The notes: generated from the sequence alone by a model not told the origin. 64,000 nt of DNA from Clostridiales bacterium (GCA_015071005.1 SVIG01000001.1:1-64000), one strand, 5' to 3'; counted from the first letter of the stretch, positions 35,247-45,455 are shown. Made by a program: numbers and translations.

Positions 35247-38200
35247 TTACTGCACTACGTCCGTGCCGAGCTTGCTTTCCACTTCCGCAAGCTTAACGGA
35301 AACAATCTTAGATACGCCCTTTTCTTGCATCGTGACGCCGAAAAGAGTATCCGCTTGGTTCATCGTCGGCTTTCTGTGCGTGATGACAATAAACTGCGTA
35401 TCGAAGGTAAACTTCTTCAAGTACGACGCAAATCTATCCACGTTTGCATCGTCGAGCGCCGCTTCGATTTCGTCGAGAATACAGAAGGGCATCGGACGGG
35501 ATTTCAAGATTGCGAACAAGATCGCAATCGCCGTCAAAGCACGTTCGCCACCCGACAAAAGGGAAATCTTCGTGAGCTTCTTGCCCGGGGGACAAGCCAC
35601 AATTTCCACGCCTGCCGCAAGCGGATCTTCCGTGTTTTCGTAGTCGAGCTGCAATTCTGCTTTACCGCCGCCAAAGAGCTCTTTGAAGGTGGTTTTGAAG
35701 TTTTCGTTGATTTCTTCGAACCCTGCGTCGAAGATACGGAGCATTTCGCCGCGGATTTCGTCGAGCGCCGCCTGCAAATCGTCGAGCGCTTTTTGCAAGT
35801 CTTCACGCTGCGTGACCATTTCGTCGCAACGGCTGCGTTCGTATTCGTATTCTTCCACCGCATTGGGGTTGACCGCGCCAAGCATCGTGATTTTGCGTTT
35901 GAGCGTCGCAATCAACGTCGCGCCCTCTTCCGCGTTGTAATTTTCCTGACGGTAAACCAAACAACCCTCATAGTCGAGCTCGTATGCTTCTTCCATACGT
36001 TGACGGGTGTTCTCCAAGTTGGTGTCGATTTTGCTGACTTCAATTTCGCACTTATAACGCTTGTCGCTGCTCTTGGTGAGCTTTTCTTGCATCTCGGTCT
36101 TTTCTTCTTCGAGCTGCATTTGCGCCGCGTTGATTTCTTCCTTTTCCTTGGTGAGCGCGGCAATCTTATCCATAATTTCTTCGACGGCTTTACGTTCCTC
36201 TTCCGTCAATTCCTTATCCTGCGCTTCCGATTCCAACGCATTGAGCTTCGTTTGCGTTTCCGTCTTTTCAAACTCGACGTCAAAAATACGCTTTACAAGC
36301 TCTTCTTTTTCCGCCGTGATACGCTCTACCGTTTCCGCGTCCTTCTTTAAGTCCGCCGTCAACGCCGCGTATTCTACTTCCAAATTTTGCAAGTTCGCGC
36401 TCTTTGCCGCGCGTTCTTCTTTATAAACTTCGCATTGGTTGCGTTGATTTTCCATCTCCGCTTCCGCGTTCTTTCTACGCGCCGCAAGCTGTTCTTCGGA
36501 AAGGGAGCTATTTGCTTCCTCTTCTTCCAGATCTTTCAGCTTCGCTTGCACCGTACCGCGCGCCGCGATATACGTTTCGATATTGATATCCGCTTCTTCG
36601 ATTTGCTGCAAAAGCCCCGTTTCGCGTTGCGCCAAAGCCGCGATTTCACTATTCGCGCCTTGGTATTTTTCGCGGAGCTCTTCTACCGCTTCTTCCGCTT
36701 CCTTGCGCGCTTTTTCGCTGTCCGCAATCGCCGTCTTTAACTTTTCAATGTATTTTTGTTTCTTGACAATATTGTCCTTACATTCTTGAATCTTACGTTC
36801 GTTCGCCATGAGCGACGCCGAGCCCTTGCTACGGCTACCGCCCGTCATTGCGCCGCTCGTTGCGATCGTGTCGCCGTCGAGGGTGACGATTTTGAAGGTG
36901 TTGCCGTACTTTTTCGCAATCGTCGTACCATTGGCAATCGTGTCGCAAATCAACGTGTTGCCAAGCAAGTAGCTGACGACGTTTTCATAACGGGAATTAT
37001 AACGGACAAGCTCGGTCGCAAGCCCCATCGCGCCGCGTTCGTCCAATGCGCGTTGAATTTCACGGGAGTTGGGACGGGGGCGCATCGCGTTGACGGGCAA
37101 GAAGGTCGCAACGCCGCCACCCGTGCGTTTCAAGTATTCGATCAAATATCTCGCGTCGTCCGCAGTCGGCGTGAGAATGTTTTGCGTTGCCGTGCCGATC
37201 GCCGTTTCAATCGCCGTTTCATATCTTTGCTCGGTCGTGATCGCGTCCGCTACCGTACCGTAATGATGCTTTGCAACGTCGGGATTGGTCTTGGAAATGG
37301 AAAGCAAGCGGCGTACCGAATCACGGTAGCCTTCGTAGCGGTTTTTCATGCTCTCGAACATTTCCAAGTTCTCTTTGAGCGCCGCAAGCTGTGCGTTCGC
37401 GTTGAACAGCTCTTGGTTAAAATCGTTCACCGTGAGCTGCATTTCGCGCGCTTCTTCCTGTCTTTCTTCAAACTCGCGCATTTCGTTGGACGTTTGGGCG
37501 CGGAGTACCGCCATGTCCTTACGAACCGATTTCAGCTCGTCCAAAATACGTTCTTTTCTATCTTCTTCCTTTTTCAGAGCGTCGGTAAGCTCGGCAATTT
37601 TTTCCTTCGTCGCTTCCATACGCGCCGCAAGCGTACCGAGATTTTTCTTCATTTCGGCAAGGTTGTCCGCGTCCGAAAGTTGGTTCATACGCGTTTCGTC
37701 GGAAAGCTTTTCAAAAACTTCAATTTTCTTATCCAACGCCGAAATCGCAGAGCGCAATACGTCCGTTTGCGTTTCAATTTCCACAATGCGCTTGTTGTCT
37801 TCCTCGCTCTTATTGGCAATCAACGCAAGCTCGTTATCGATTTCGCCGATACGGACTTTGCTGCCTTCCAAAAATTCCGCAGCCGCCGCGATTTGCGAAC
37901 GGTAGGTATTGATTCGCTCGCGCGCGAGCTTCAATTCCCCGTCCTTTCTTTCGTTGCCGACGGAAAGCTCTACGCGGCGGTCGTTGAGCTCGGAAAGCTC
38001 GCCGTCCGCTCTTGCGATTTTACCGCGGTTTTCTTCAAGCTTGCGATTGACAAGCTCGATTTGCGTATTCAAGGAAATAATTTCTTGCGAAATGCGAGCA
38101 ATGTCCTTTAAGAACTTGCTCTTTTCATTTTCCGCGTTTTCGTTGCGGTATATGTACATATTCGCTTCTTGGATTTTCAAAGCTTCGGAATGCTCTTTAT

Positions 38201-38843
38201 ACTCCTTCGCTTTTTCCGCTTCCCCTTTCATACGCCCCAAGAAGCGTTCGCTTTCGTCGATACGCTGCGAGTATACGGAAAGATTCGAAAGGGAGTCCGC
38301 AATCTTTCTTTCTACGTCTTCCTTGCGGTTCTTATAAATCATAAGCCCAAGCGCTTCTTCGAAGATCAAACGTCTATCTTCGGGGCGCGCGTTCATGATT
38401 TTTTCCACTTGACCTTGGCTGATAATCGAATACCCTTCTTTCCCCAAACCGATCGTATGGAAAAGCGCGACGATGTCCTTTAATCGACTCGTCTGATTGT
38501 TAATAAGGTATTTACTTTCCCCCGTGCGGTAAAGTCTACGCGTCATGGAAACTTCCGCGTCGTCCATATCAAAGATACGCTGCGAATTATCGAACACGAG
38601 CGTGACTTCACAAAACGACTGCTGTTTTCTCGCTTCCGTACCGCCAAAAATGACGTCCTGCATGTTCGAGCCGCGCAGGTTCTTGGCGGACTTTTCACCA
38701 AGCACCCAACGCACCGCGTCGGCAATGTTGCTCTTACCGCATCCGTTAGGGCCTACGATACAGGTAACCCCTTGATCAAAGCGAATCACCGTTTTGTCGG
38801 CAAAGGACTTAAACCCGACAAGTTGTATTTCTTTCAGATCCAA
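35247..38843 (-). CDS. smc: chromosome segregation ATPase SMC, TTG start
   Basis: A 1198-residue SMC. Walker A is GPNGCGKSNIADAVRWVLG near residue 33. Two long coiled coils (about 170-500 and 660-1010) flank a hinge containing GVATFLPVN. The C-motif LLSGGERALTAIA and Walker B FCILDEIEAALDD are at the C-terminus. It organises and segregates the nucleoid with ScpA/ScpB. The start codon is TTG, chosen because AAAGGAG lies 6 bases upstream and the protein then starts MDLKEIQLVGFKSFADKT. It follows rnc, as in most Firmicutes. Confidence 0.98.
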   Translation of the reverse strand: MDLKEIQLVGFKSFADKTVIRFDQGVTCIVGPNGCGKSNIADAVRWVLGEKSAKNLRGSNMQDVIFGGTEARKQQSFCEVTLVFDNSQRIFDMDDAEVSMTRRLYRTGESKYLINNQTSRLKDIVALFHTIGLGKEGYSIISQGQVEKIMNARPEDRRLIFEEALGLMIYKNRKEDVERKIADSLSNLSVYSQRIDESERFLGRMKGEAEKAKEYKEHSEALKIQEANMYIYRNENAENEKSKFLKDIARISQEIISLNTQIELVNRKLEENRGKIARADGELSELNDRRVELSVGNERKDGELKLARERINTYRSQIAAAAEFLEGSKVRIGEIDNELALIANKSEEDNKRIVEIETQTDVLRSAISALDKKIEVFEKLSDETRMNQLSDADNLAEMKKNLGTLAARMEATKEKIAELTDALKKEEDRKERILDELKSVRKDMAVLRAQTSNEMREFEERQEEAREMQLTVNDFNQELFNANAQLAALKENLEMFESMKNRYEGYRDSVRRLLSISKTNPDVAKHHYGTVADAITTEQRYETAIETAIGTATQNILTPTADDARYLIEYLKRTGGGVATFLPVNAMRPRPNSREIQRALDERGAMGLATELVRYNSRYENVVSYLLGNTLICDTIANGTTIAKKYGNTFKIVTLDGDTIATSGAMTGGSRSKGSASLMANERKIQECKDNIVKKQKYIEKLKTAIADSEKARKEAEEAVEELREKYQGANSEIAALAQRETGLLQQIEEADINIETYIAARGTVQAKLKDLEEEEANSSLSEEQLAARRKNAEAEMENQRNQCEVYKEERAAKSANLQNLEVEYAALTADLKKDAETVERITAEKEELVKRIFDVEFEKTETQTKLNALESEAQDKELTEEERKAVEEIMDKIAALTKEKEEINAAQMQLEEEKTEMQEKLTKSSDKRYKCEIEVSKIDTNLENTRQRMEEAYELDYEGCLVYRQENYNAEEGATLIATLKRKITMLGAVNPNAVEEYEYERSRCDEMVTQREDLQKALDDLQAALDEIRGEMLRIFDAGFEEINENFKTTFKELFGGGKAELQLDYENTEDPLAAGVEIVACPPGKKLTKISLLSGGERALTAIAILFAILKSRPMPFCILDEIEAALDDANVDRFASYLKKFTFDTQFIVITHRKPTMNQADTLFGVTMQEKGVSKIVSVKLAEVESKLGTDVVQ

Positions 38844-38891
38844 AATGTACTCCTTTAACGATATTCTCTATATCCGTTCTAATTATTTTCC

Positions 38892-39566
38892 TTATTTCTT
38901 TTTGCGGGCTTGACGTTTTCCCGTCAGCTCCGCAAGCAAGCGACCGGCAGCAATCGCCTTCGCTTCCTTTTTGCTCCTACCCTCGCCAAGCGATCTTTCG
39001 CCGAGCGCGCGCGCTTCGCACTTAAAAATCGGCGCGTGATCCTTGCCCGTTTGCCAAAAATCGTACGACGCGTCCGCTTTACCCAAGCTTTCCAAGTATT
39101 CTTTCAGCGCGCCGATGGAGTTTTCCGCCGCCGTCACGACGTTAAGATTCCCGTGCGCGTAGACAAACTTTTTCGCTTGCTCGTAGCCGCCGTCCAAATA
39201 AATCGCCGCCGTCACTGCTTCAAATAAGCTCGATTTCGCTTTCTCGCCGATATTATACTCCCCGCCCGCCGCGAGAAGATATTGCATAATATCCAAAGCG
39301 TCCACCGCTGAATCCAGCGCGTCCTTGCAAACGAGCTTTTGCCGCTCGGCAGTCAGCCTGCCTTCGGTCGCTTCGCGATTGCGCAAAAACTGCCATTCGG
39401 TCACGACAAGCTGCAATACGCTGTCCCCCAAATACTCCAAACGCTCGTTGTTTTTTCCACCGTAGGTATTCGCGTAGGACGAATGAGTAAACGCGATTTT
39501 GAGTAGGTCTTTATTTTGAAACTCGTAGCCGAGTTTGTTTTCTATTTCTTGGATTGGGAACGACAT
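38892..39566 (-). CDS. rnc: ribonuclease III
   Basis: A 224-residue double-strand RNA endonuclease. The catalytic domain has NERLEYLGDSVLQLVVTEW with the metal-binding Glu and Asp, and a C-terminal double-strand RNA-binding domain (about 155-222) ends SKKEAKAIAAGRLLAELT. It processes rRNA precursors. SD GGGGGAAAC. It is 19 bases downstream of plsX; the acpP gene normally between them is absent. Confidence 0.96.
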   Translation of the reverse strand: MSFPIQEIENKLGYEFQNKDLLKIAFTHSSYANTYGGKNNERLEYLGDSVLQLVVTEWQFLRNREATEGRLTAERQKLVCKDALDSAVDALDIMQYLLAAGGEYNIGEKAKSSLFEAVTAAIYLDGGYEQAKKFVYAHGNLNVVTAAENSIGALKEYLESLGKADASYDFWQTGKDHAPIFKCEARALGERSLGEGRSKKEAKAIAAGRLLAELTGKRQARKKK

Positions 39567-39585
39567 AGTTTCCCCCTATCTAAAT

Positions 39586-40638
39586 TTAAGCTTCTGCTGT
39601 TTCTTCCGCTTCCGCCGCTTTTGCCGCAAGCTTCGCGTTGGCGTCGTCGATCATCACTTTAATCTTGTCGACCAAACCGCCGCGCGCCGCCTTCGCCGCC
39701 TGTGCGATACAAATCGCAAACGCGCTCGCCTTCGAGTTGCCATGGCCTTTTACGACCGCTTTGTTGAGCCCCAAGAACATCGCGCCGCCGATCTTTTCAT
39801 AGTCCATACTGCCCTTAATGCTCTTGATGATCCCTTTCGACATAATCGCACAAATCAAACGCCAAAGGTTTTTCTTGTACTCTCTCTTCATGATCGTGGA
39901 AATGGTCTTGCCGCAGCCTTCCACCGATTTCATGGCGATGTTCCCCGTGAAACCGTCGCAAACCATGACGTCGATATCCCCGAACATCAAATCTCTGCCT
40001 TCGACGTTGCCGACGTAGTTAATTACGTCCGTTTGTTTCAAAAGCTCGTTGGCTTCTTGCTGCAAGGGCAAGCCCTTATGGTCTTCCGTACCGTTATTCA
40101 AAAGCCCTACCTTCGGGCTTTCCAAACCGTAAACGGTTTGCGCGTACGCGGACGCCATGATCGCAAAGTGCTGTAAGTAGGTGGGTTTACATTCCAAGTT
40201 CGCGCCGCAGTCGCAAAGGAACGTACCCGTGCCGCGATGGTTGGGGATAATCGGACAAAGCGCAGGACGCGCCACCCCTTTCAATCTACCCAAAACCAAA
40301 ACGCCGGCGGTGAGCACTGCGCCCGTCGAGCCGGACGTGACTAAGCCGTCCGCTTCGTTTTCTTTGAGCAAGCGGAACGCCACAACCGTAGACGAATCCT
40401 TTTTCGTTTTTACCGCTTTCGTCGGCACTTCTTCCATGCCGATTACTTCCGTCGTGTGACGGATTTCCAAACGGGATTTATCGTACTTGCATTCTGCAAG
40501 CACTTCTTCGATTTGCGTTTTATCGCCGCAAAGAATTAAGTACAAATCTTTGTCTTTTTTCAAGGCTTCTACCGAGCCTAATACTTGCTGTCTAGGCGCG
40601 AAATCGCCGCCCATCGCGTCAATTACAATTTTCGTCAT
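39586..40638 (-). CDS. plsX: phosphate acyltransferase PlsX
   Basis: A 350-residue enzyme that makes acyl-phosphate from acyl-ACP for phospholipid synthesis with PlsY. It starts MTKIVIDAMGGDFAPRQQV, with SGSTGAVLTAG and DCGANLECKPTYL in the middle, all typical. Peripheral membrane protein. Neighbours rnc and smc match the usual order, but fabD/fabG/acpP are missing here and a repeat region lies upstream. Confidence 0.96.
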   Translation of the reverse strand: MTKIVIDAMGGDFAPRQQVLGSVEALKKDKDLYLILCGDKTQIEEVLAECKYDKSRLEIRHTTEVIGMEEVPTKAVKTKKDSSTVVAFRLLKENEADGLVTSGSTGAVLTAGVLVLGRLKGVARPALCPIIPNHRGTGTFLCDCGANLECKPTYLQHFAIMASAYAQTVYGLESPKVGLLNNGTEDHKGLPLQQEANELLKQTDVINYVGNVEGRDLMFGDIDVMVCDGFTGNIAMKSVEGCGKTISTIMKREYKKNLWRLICAIMSKGIIKSIKGSMDYEKIGGAMFLGLNKAVVKGHGNSKASAFAICIAQAAKAARGGLVDKIKVMIDDANAKLAAKAAEAEETAEA

Positions 40639-40724
40639 TGTCGTTTGTTTCCTTATGTTTGATTAAGGCGCGCTAACGCCTAATGAGTTACACTATGAAT
40701 ATTTACCCCACGTAAGTAAAACGC

Positions 40725-40877
40725 GGAGATGCGAGCAAGACAAGGAGCACCGAGCAGCTCGGAGCGTAGCAACGTGACGTTGCATCCAAGTCGCGCCACA
40801 CGCCGCCAAAAAATGGAGATACGAGCAGTTCAAGGCGCCGCGAGGGAGCGTACCGAGTAGTACGTGACTGAGCGGCA
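40725..40877. repeat. degenerate tandem duplicate between asnS and plsX
   Basis: The gap 40639-40905 has no gene. Two related units of ~65 bases begin at 40725 and 40815, sharing GGAGAT(G/A)CGAGCA, CAAGG, CCGAG/GCGAG, GAGCGTA and ACGTGAC. They contain palindromes such as CCGAG-CAG-CTCGG and CAACGT-GACGTTG. They do not resemble families 1 or 2. Confidence 0.6.
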
Positions 40878-40905
40878 ACGAAGAAATGCGACGCATATAC
40901 GCGTT

Positions 40906-42297
40906 TTAATATTTGAGATCGCCGAACGTGCGGGGATACGGGAGCACGTCACGAATATTCGAAATACCCGTAAGGTACATAATCATACGTTCAAAGCCCA
41001 TTCCGAAACCGCTGTGGGTCGTACCGCCGTAGCGACGCAAATCCAAATACCAGGAATAATCTTCGGGGTTCATGCCGAGTTCCTTGATTCGGTTGACGAG
41101 TTTTTCGTAGTCGTCTTCTCTTTGCGAGCCGCCGCAAAGCTCCCCGATGCCGGGCACGAGCAAGTCTGCCGCAGCAACCGTCTTTCCATCCGCGTTTTGC
41201 TTCATATAGAACGCCTTAATTTCTTTCGGATAGTCGGTCAAGAATACGGGTTTTTGATATACCGTTTCCGTCAAGAAACGTTCGTGTTCGCTTTGTAAAT
41301 CCTTGCCCCAAAAAATATTTTTATCGTCGAATTTGTCCGCGTTTTGCTTCAAAATCTCGATTGCGTCGGTGTAGGTCAAGCGCACGAACGCGTTTTCGGA
41401 TACGTTCTTCAAACGTTCAAGCAAGCCCTTGTCTACAAACTGATTCAAGAAGTTCAGCTCGTCTTTGCAGGTTTCGGAAACGTAGTTAATGATGTATTTT
41501 ACCATCGCTTCTTGTACGTCCATATCCCCTGCCAAATCGCAGAACGCCATTTCCGGCTCGATCATCCAAAATTCTGCCGCGTGACGTGCCGTGTTGGAAT
41601 GCTCCGCACGGAAAGTGGGCCCAAAGGTGTATACGTTGCCGAACGCCATTGCGTACGTTTCCGCACTCAACTGCCCCGACACCGTCAAGGATACCTTTTG
41701 ACCGAAGAAGTCTTCTTTATAATCGACCTTCTTGCCCTTCGCCACTTCGTCCAAGTCCAGCGTAGTTACTTGGAACATTGCACCTGCGCCTTCGCAGTCG
41801 CTACCCGTCAAAATGGGGGTATGCACGTAGACGAAACCGCGGTCGTTGAAGAATTTATGAATCGCAATCGCCGCTTCGGAGCGGATTCTAAACGCCGCGC
41901 CGAAAAGATTCGTTCTCGGACGAAGGTAGGCGATTTCACGCAAAAATTCTACGCTGTGGCGTTTCTTTTGCAAGGGATAATCGGGAGTCGATTCCCCTTC
42001 CACGTCAATTTTCGTCGCCTTGATTTCATAGGGTTGTTTATTTTCGGGGGTAAGCACCACCACGCCCGTGACAATCAACGCACAGCCGACGTTTTCCTTT
42101 GCGATTACGTCGTAATTTTCCAAATTTTCACGTTCGAAAACGATTTGCGTGTTCTTGAAACAGCTACCGTCGTTAAGCTCGATAAACCCAAACGCTTTGG
42201 AATCGCGAATGGTTCTCGCCCAGCCTGCTACGGTGACCGTCTTTCCGCCGTAAACGGCGGTGTTTTCATTCAGTTCTTTAAGCTTGATTCTATCCAT
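40906..42297 (-). CDS. asnS: asparaginyl-tRNA synthetase
   Basis: A 463-residue class II synthetase with an N-terminal OB-fold anticodon domain (about 10-115), motif 2 [19 protein letters not shown] and motif 3 [15 protein letters not shown]. It charges tRNA-Asn. The start at 42297 follows GAGGCTTACG; a longer frame upstream has no SD. There is no T-box or other obvious leader control in the ~90 bases to vanW. It lies downstream of the VanW and recF genes on the same strand. Confidence 0.96.
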   Translation of the reverse strand: MDRIKLKELNENTAVYGGKTVTVAGWARTIRDSKAFGFIELNDGSCFKNTQIVFERENLENYDVIAKENVGCALIVTGVVVLTPENKQPYEIKATKIDVEGESTPDYPLQKKRHSVEFLREIAYLRPRTNLFGAAFRIRSEAAIAIHKFFNDRGFVYVHTPILTGSDCEGAGAMFQVTTLDLDEVAKGKKVDYKEDFFGQKVSLTVSGQLSAETYAMAFGNVYTFGPTFRAEHSNTARHAAEFWMIEPEMAFCDLAGDMDVQEAMVKYIINYVSETCKDELNFLNQFVDKGLLERLKNVSENAFVRLTYTDAIEILKQNADKFDDKNIFWGKDLQSEHERFLTETVYQKPVFLTDYPKEIKAFYMKQNADGKTVAAADLLVPGIGELCGGSQREDDYEKLVNRIKELGMNPEDYSWYLDLRRYGGTTHSGFGMGFERMIMYLTGISNIRDVLPYPRTFGDLKY

Positions 42298-42384
42298 CGT
42301 AAGCCTCATTCTCTCCATGGAAAAGCGCTATTTTCGTCTTTCGACTCTTTTCCTCAATGGTTATACCTTTGGTATACCATTGTA

Positions 42385-43227
42385 TTATAACATTTTTTCC
42401 CGCAAAAGACAAGCGTTGGAAGGCATTTTCTTTGTCGTATCGGCATTTTTTTTGACGATTATGCCCTGAATCGGTCGATATTCGTCCACACGAATGCGTT
42501 TTCTTTCCACGAGTTTCTCCCCAAAATACCGCTCCAAATACGCCTCGCTTCTCGCGCCATTCTTCTCTTGCCGTAAAATCCCCTCTTCTTCCCCCAACTT
42601 CACAATGGGCGTGGGCGGCGGCAATTCTTCGAGTAAATTTGCGGTAATCTCGTACCTGTACCCGTCCTTTTTGCCGTAAAAGCAAACTTTTATCCCGCCC
42701 TTAAAGGTCTTTGCGGAAAGATAAATCGCGTGGTTTCGGCGATTCCAAAAGCGCAAATCACTCGACGAAGACACCATCGCGTCGCGCGACGGCGGAATAT
42801 ACCCCACGCGCAAGGAATGGGGATGGTATTCTAAAATCTCTTGCCCTGCTTTGAGCGCGGCGTTATAAAGGGTTGTGCTCACTTGACAAACGCCGCCGCC
42901 CACCCCTTGCACGTACTCGCCGTTGACAATGATTTTCGCTTGCTGAAACCCCGCCTCTTCCGTGCGTTTCCCCACTACGCCGTTAAAGGAAAATTCCCCG
43001 TAGGCTTGCACGGTCACGCCGTCAATCAGGGACGCGGCAATCGCGATATTTTCACTTCTTCCTACGTCCTTTTCATTGAAATAGGTCGTGTATGCCGAAA
43101 TCAATTCCCAGCCGTATGGATTGTCCGTTTCCGCTTGCGCGTTTTTGTTTGCAAACCTCTTTCCGCCACAAAGAAAAAGGACGCCCACAACAAGGAGCGT
43201 CCAAGCCATTCGTATTGCTTTTTTCAC
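42385..43227 (-). CDS. VanW-family secreted protein, probable GTG start
   Basis: About 280 residues: basic start, signal peptide/anchor helix (near 5-24 in this numbering), then a VanW domain with GEFSFNGVVGKRTEEAGF, GVGGGVCQVSTTLYNAAL and HPHSLRVGYIPPSRDAM. VanW proteins are extracytoplasmic and often near cell-wall genes; biochemical role unknown. I prefer the GTG at 43227, which follows GGACGGGG, over an ATG at 43287 with no SD. The C-terminal ~60 residues are basic. Confidence 0.85.
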   Translation of the reverse strand: MKKAIRMAWTLLVVGVLFLCGGKRFANKNAQAETDNPYGWELISAYTTYFNEKDVGRSENIAIAASLIDGVTVQAYGEFSFNGVVGKRTEEAGFQQAKIIVNGEYVQGVGGGVCQVSTTLYNAALKAGQEILEYHPHSLRVGYIPPSRDAMVSSSSDLRFWNRRNHAIYLSAKTFKGGIKVCFYGKKDGYRYEITANLLEELPPPTPIVKLGEEEGILRQEKNGARSEAYLERYFGEKLVERKRIRVDEYRPIQGIIVKKNADTTKKMPSNACLLREKML

Positions 43228-43299
43228 TATTTCCCCGTCCTTTCGCTCTATGTATTTTGCCGCCAAAACACTTTTCAACGCGGACATGGGTGCTTGTTT

Positions 43300-44124
43300 T
43301 TACAAAATGCTCAGTTTTTCGAGCAAATCTCTCGATGGGCTAAACTGCGGTGAGCCAATTGCGCGTACTCCGTCTTCATAGTGAGTGTCCGAGCCGCCCG
43401 TTTCCAAAATCGCATACTTTTGCGCAAGTGCGCGGAAATATGCTACATCCTTTTCAGTATGCGTAGGATAGGTGGATTCTATACCGTCCGCGCCATGCTT
43501 AAAAAGGCTGATGAGCAAGCGTTCTCGCTCGTCAAAATCAAGCGTGATGCGCCCAGGATGCGCTATCACGGCGATTCCACCTGCCGCGTGAATACAATCG
43601 ATCGCTTGATAGGGCGAAGGCCTGCCGATATTCGAATTCGCAGGCTTTCTAGGCGCAAGATACCGCTCATAGACTTCCCCTTGGAAGATTCCTAAATACC
43701 GATTCGCAGCACGCGCAATATGCATGGTATGCACGGGCAAATCGGGACTTGACCGCTCGGCAAGCACTTCGTCGAGCGTGACGGGCACACCGATTTTTTG
43801 GAACTTCTCCACGCTGTCCTTCGCGCGCAAAAAAGAGGCTTCCGCACGTTCTTTAACAAAGGTTTCGTACGCAGCGCCCATTTTACAGCCATAGCCAAGC
43901 ACGTGCACCTTCACCCTTCCTTCGTACGCGGAAACTTCCCAACCCGAAAGATAGGAAAGGCCGTATTTTTCCGCACAAGTGCGCTTTGCTTCCATACCCG
44001 CAAGCGTATCGTGATCGGTAATAGAAATCAAGCCGATACCGCGAGAAGCGGCTCGGCGACAAATTTCATCGGGAGAATAGCTCCCATCCGAATATACGCT
44101 GTGAATATGCAAATCAGCAAGCAT
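43300..44124 (-). CDS. PHP-domain phosphoesterase
   Basis: A 274-residue PHP-family metal-dependent phosphoesterase. Metal motifs: DLHIHSVYSDGS, SITDHDTLAG, the Glu in GWEVSAYEG, AHPGR and the C-terminal GSDTHYE. Related proteins hydrolyse nucleoside 3',5'-bisphosphates or short RNAs (YciV/RnmAM type). The ATG at 44124 follows AGGGGT; the open frame further upstream is only repeat sequence. It lies downstream of recF across a family 2 element. Confidence 0.9.
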   Translation of the reverse strand: MLADLHIHSVYSDGSYSPDEICRRAASRGIGLISITDHDTLAGMEAKRTCAEKYGLSYLSGWEVSAYEGRVKVHVLGYGCKMGAAYETFVKERAEASFLRAKDSVEKFQKIGVPVTLDEVLAERSSPDLPVHTMHIARAANRYLGIFQGEVYERYLAPRKPANSNIGRPSPYQAIDCIHAAGGIAVIAHPGRITLDFDERERLLISLFKHGADGIESTYPTHTEKDVAYFRALAQKYAILETGGSDTHYEDGVRAIGSPQFSPSRDLLEKLSIL

Positions 44125-44140
44125 AGAAACCCCTAAATGT

Positions 44141-44358
44141 AGTGAATTGCGTTGCTTTGCAACGCGTGAATTGGCTTCGCCGTGAATTGAACGCTCCGCG
44201 TTCATGAATTGCGTTGCTTTACAACGCATTGTGGAAATATTTATATATTTTTCAATAACGAATTGCTTTTAACGAAAGCAATTCAATGCGCGCAAGGCTT
44301 TGTCTTGCAATTCGCGCGCCTACGGCGCAATTCATATTTCGTTAGAAAACAATTCACT
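44141..44358. repeat. hairpin-array element, family 2, copy B
   Basis: A 218-base element in the recF-PHP gap, same orientation as the copy at 35003. It starts AGTGAATTGCGTTGC and ends GAAAACAATTCACT. Left stems: GCGTTGC-GCAACGC, GGC-GCC, GAACGC-GCGTTC and GCGTTG-CAACGC. The core has ATTGTGGAAATATTTATA and AATTGCTTT...GAAAGCAATT. Right: GCAAG-CTTGC, GCGCC-GGCGC, and the terminal hairpin. Confidence 0.93.
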
Positions 44359-44366
44359 TGCAAGGC

Positions 44367-45455
44367 TCAGCCTTGCTTAGCCTTACCGTTTTCGATGCGG
44401 ATTTTCTTACACTCCGCCCCATACAGCACTCTTTCCGTGTGTGTACACGTCAAAATCGTCTGCAACTCCGCAATACATTGCACGAGCTTCTTTCTTCTCT
44501 TCAAGTCCAGCTCGCTCATGACGTCGTCTAAGACCAAAATCGGGTATTCCCCCGAAAGACTCTTAAAAATTTGTACTTCCGCAAGTTTCAAGGCAAGTGC
44601 CGCCGTCCGAGTCTGTCCCTGCGAAGCATACGCTTTTGCGTCAATGCCGCCGATTGTCACGTCCAAATCGTCGCGGTGCGGTCCAACCGTCGTAAAGCCC
44701 AAGCGCAAATCCTTTTCATAGTTATTTTCCAAGCGCCGAAGCAAGGTCTTGGCGATTTCCGTCTCGTCCCCCTCGTACTTTTTGTCCGGCTTGATGAGCA
44801 ATTCTTCCCTGCCGTCCGTTAAAAATGCGTGGTATTCCTTGGCATAAGGCGCGAGCTTTTCCAAAAACTCCGCGCGTTTTTTCACAATCACCGCCGCGTA
44901 CTTACAAAGCTGCTCGTCCCACACGGGTAACGTATCCAAAATCAAGGACGAATCGTGGTTTTTCAAAAGGGTGTTTCGCTGATCTAATATCTTATTATAG
45001 CGCAAAAGCGCGGTATAATACGCAGGCGAGGTTTGCGAAATGGAAATATTCATAAACCGACGTCTTTCGTCCGGTCCGTCTTGAATGAGCCGCAATTCCC
45101 CCGGCGAGAAAAATACGCTATTGATATGCCCCATCAAGTCCGCATTCTTGGCGATTTTACTGCCGTTGACACGGATTTCCCGCTTATTTTCAAAAATCAA
45201 AGCTTCAATGGTGACTTTCCCGTAGCGATTCACCGCTTCGGCGGTGATTTTGGCGTGGTCCGCACCGATACGGATGAGCTGCTTATCGTGGCGGATACGG
45301 AGCGAAGCGCCCGTACATAAATAGAAAACGGCTTCGGCGCAGTTGGTTTTCCCCTGCGCATTCTTCCCAAACAGGACGTTTAACCCGTCGGAAAATTCGA
45401 AAACTTCGTTTTCGTAATTTCTAAAATTTTGAAGGAATAATTTTTTTATTTGCAT
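44367..45455 (-). CDS. recF: DNA repair protein RecF
   Basis: A 362-residue SMC-like ATPase. The N-terminus KKLFLQNFRNYENEVFEF and Walker A GKNAQGKT are typical; signature YASQGQTRTAALALKLAE and Walker B PILVLDDVMSELD near the end. It loads RecA at gaps. It is divergent from dnaA, with a consensus promoter between them, and dnaN and gyrB are absent. The last codons overlap a GCAAGGCT-AGCCTTGC hairpin at the edge of the repeat. Confidence 0.96.
   Translation of the reverse strand: MQIKKLFLQNFRNYENEVFEFSDGLNVLFGKNAQGKTNCAEAVFYLCTGASLRIRHDKQLIRIGADHAKITAEAVNRYGKVTIEALIFENKREIRVNGSKIAKNADLMGHINSVFFSPGELRLIQDGPDERRRFMNISISQTSPAYYTALLRYNKILDQRNTLLKNHDSSLILDTLPVWDEQLCKYAAVIVKKRAEFLEKLAPYAKEYHAFLTDGREELLIKPDKKYEGDETEIAKTLLRRLENNYEKDLRLGFTTVGPHRDDLDVTIGGIDAKAYASQGQTRTAALALKLAEVQIFKSLSGEYPILVLDDVMSELDLKRRKKLVQCIAELQTILTCTHTERVLYGAECKKIRIENGKAKQG

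Noticed and set aside
42298-42384. T-box leader before asnS
   Set aside because: Too short, and no T-box core sequence, specifier stem or terminator.
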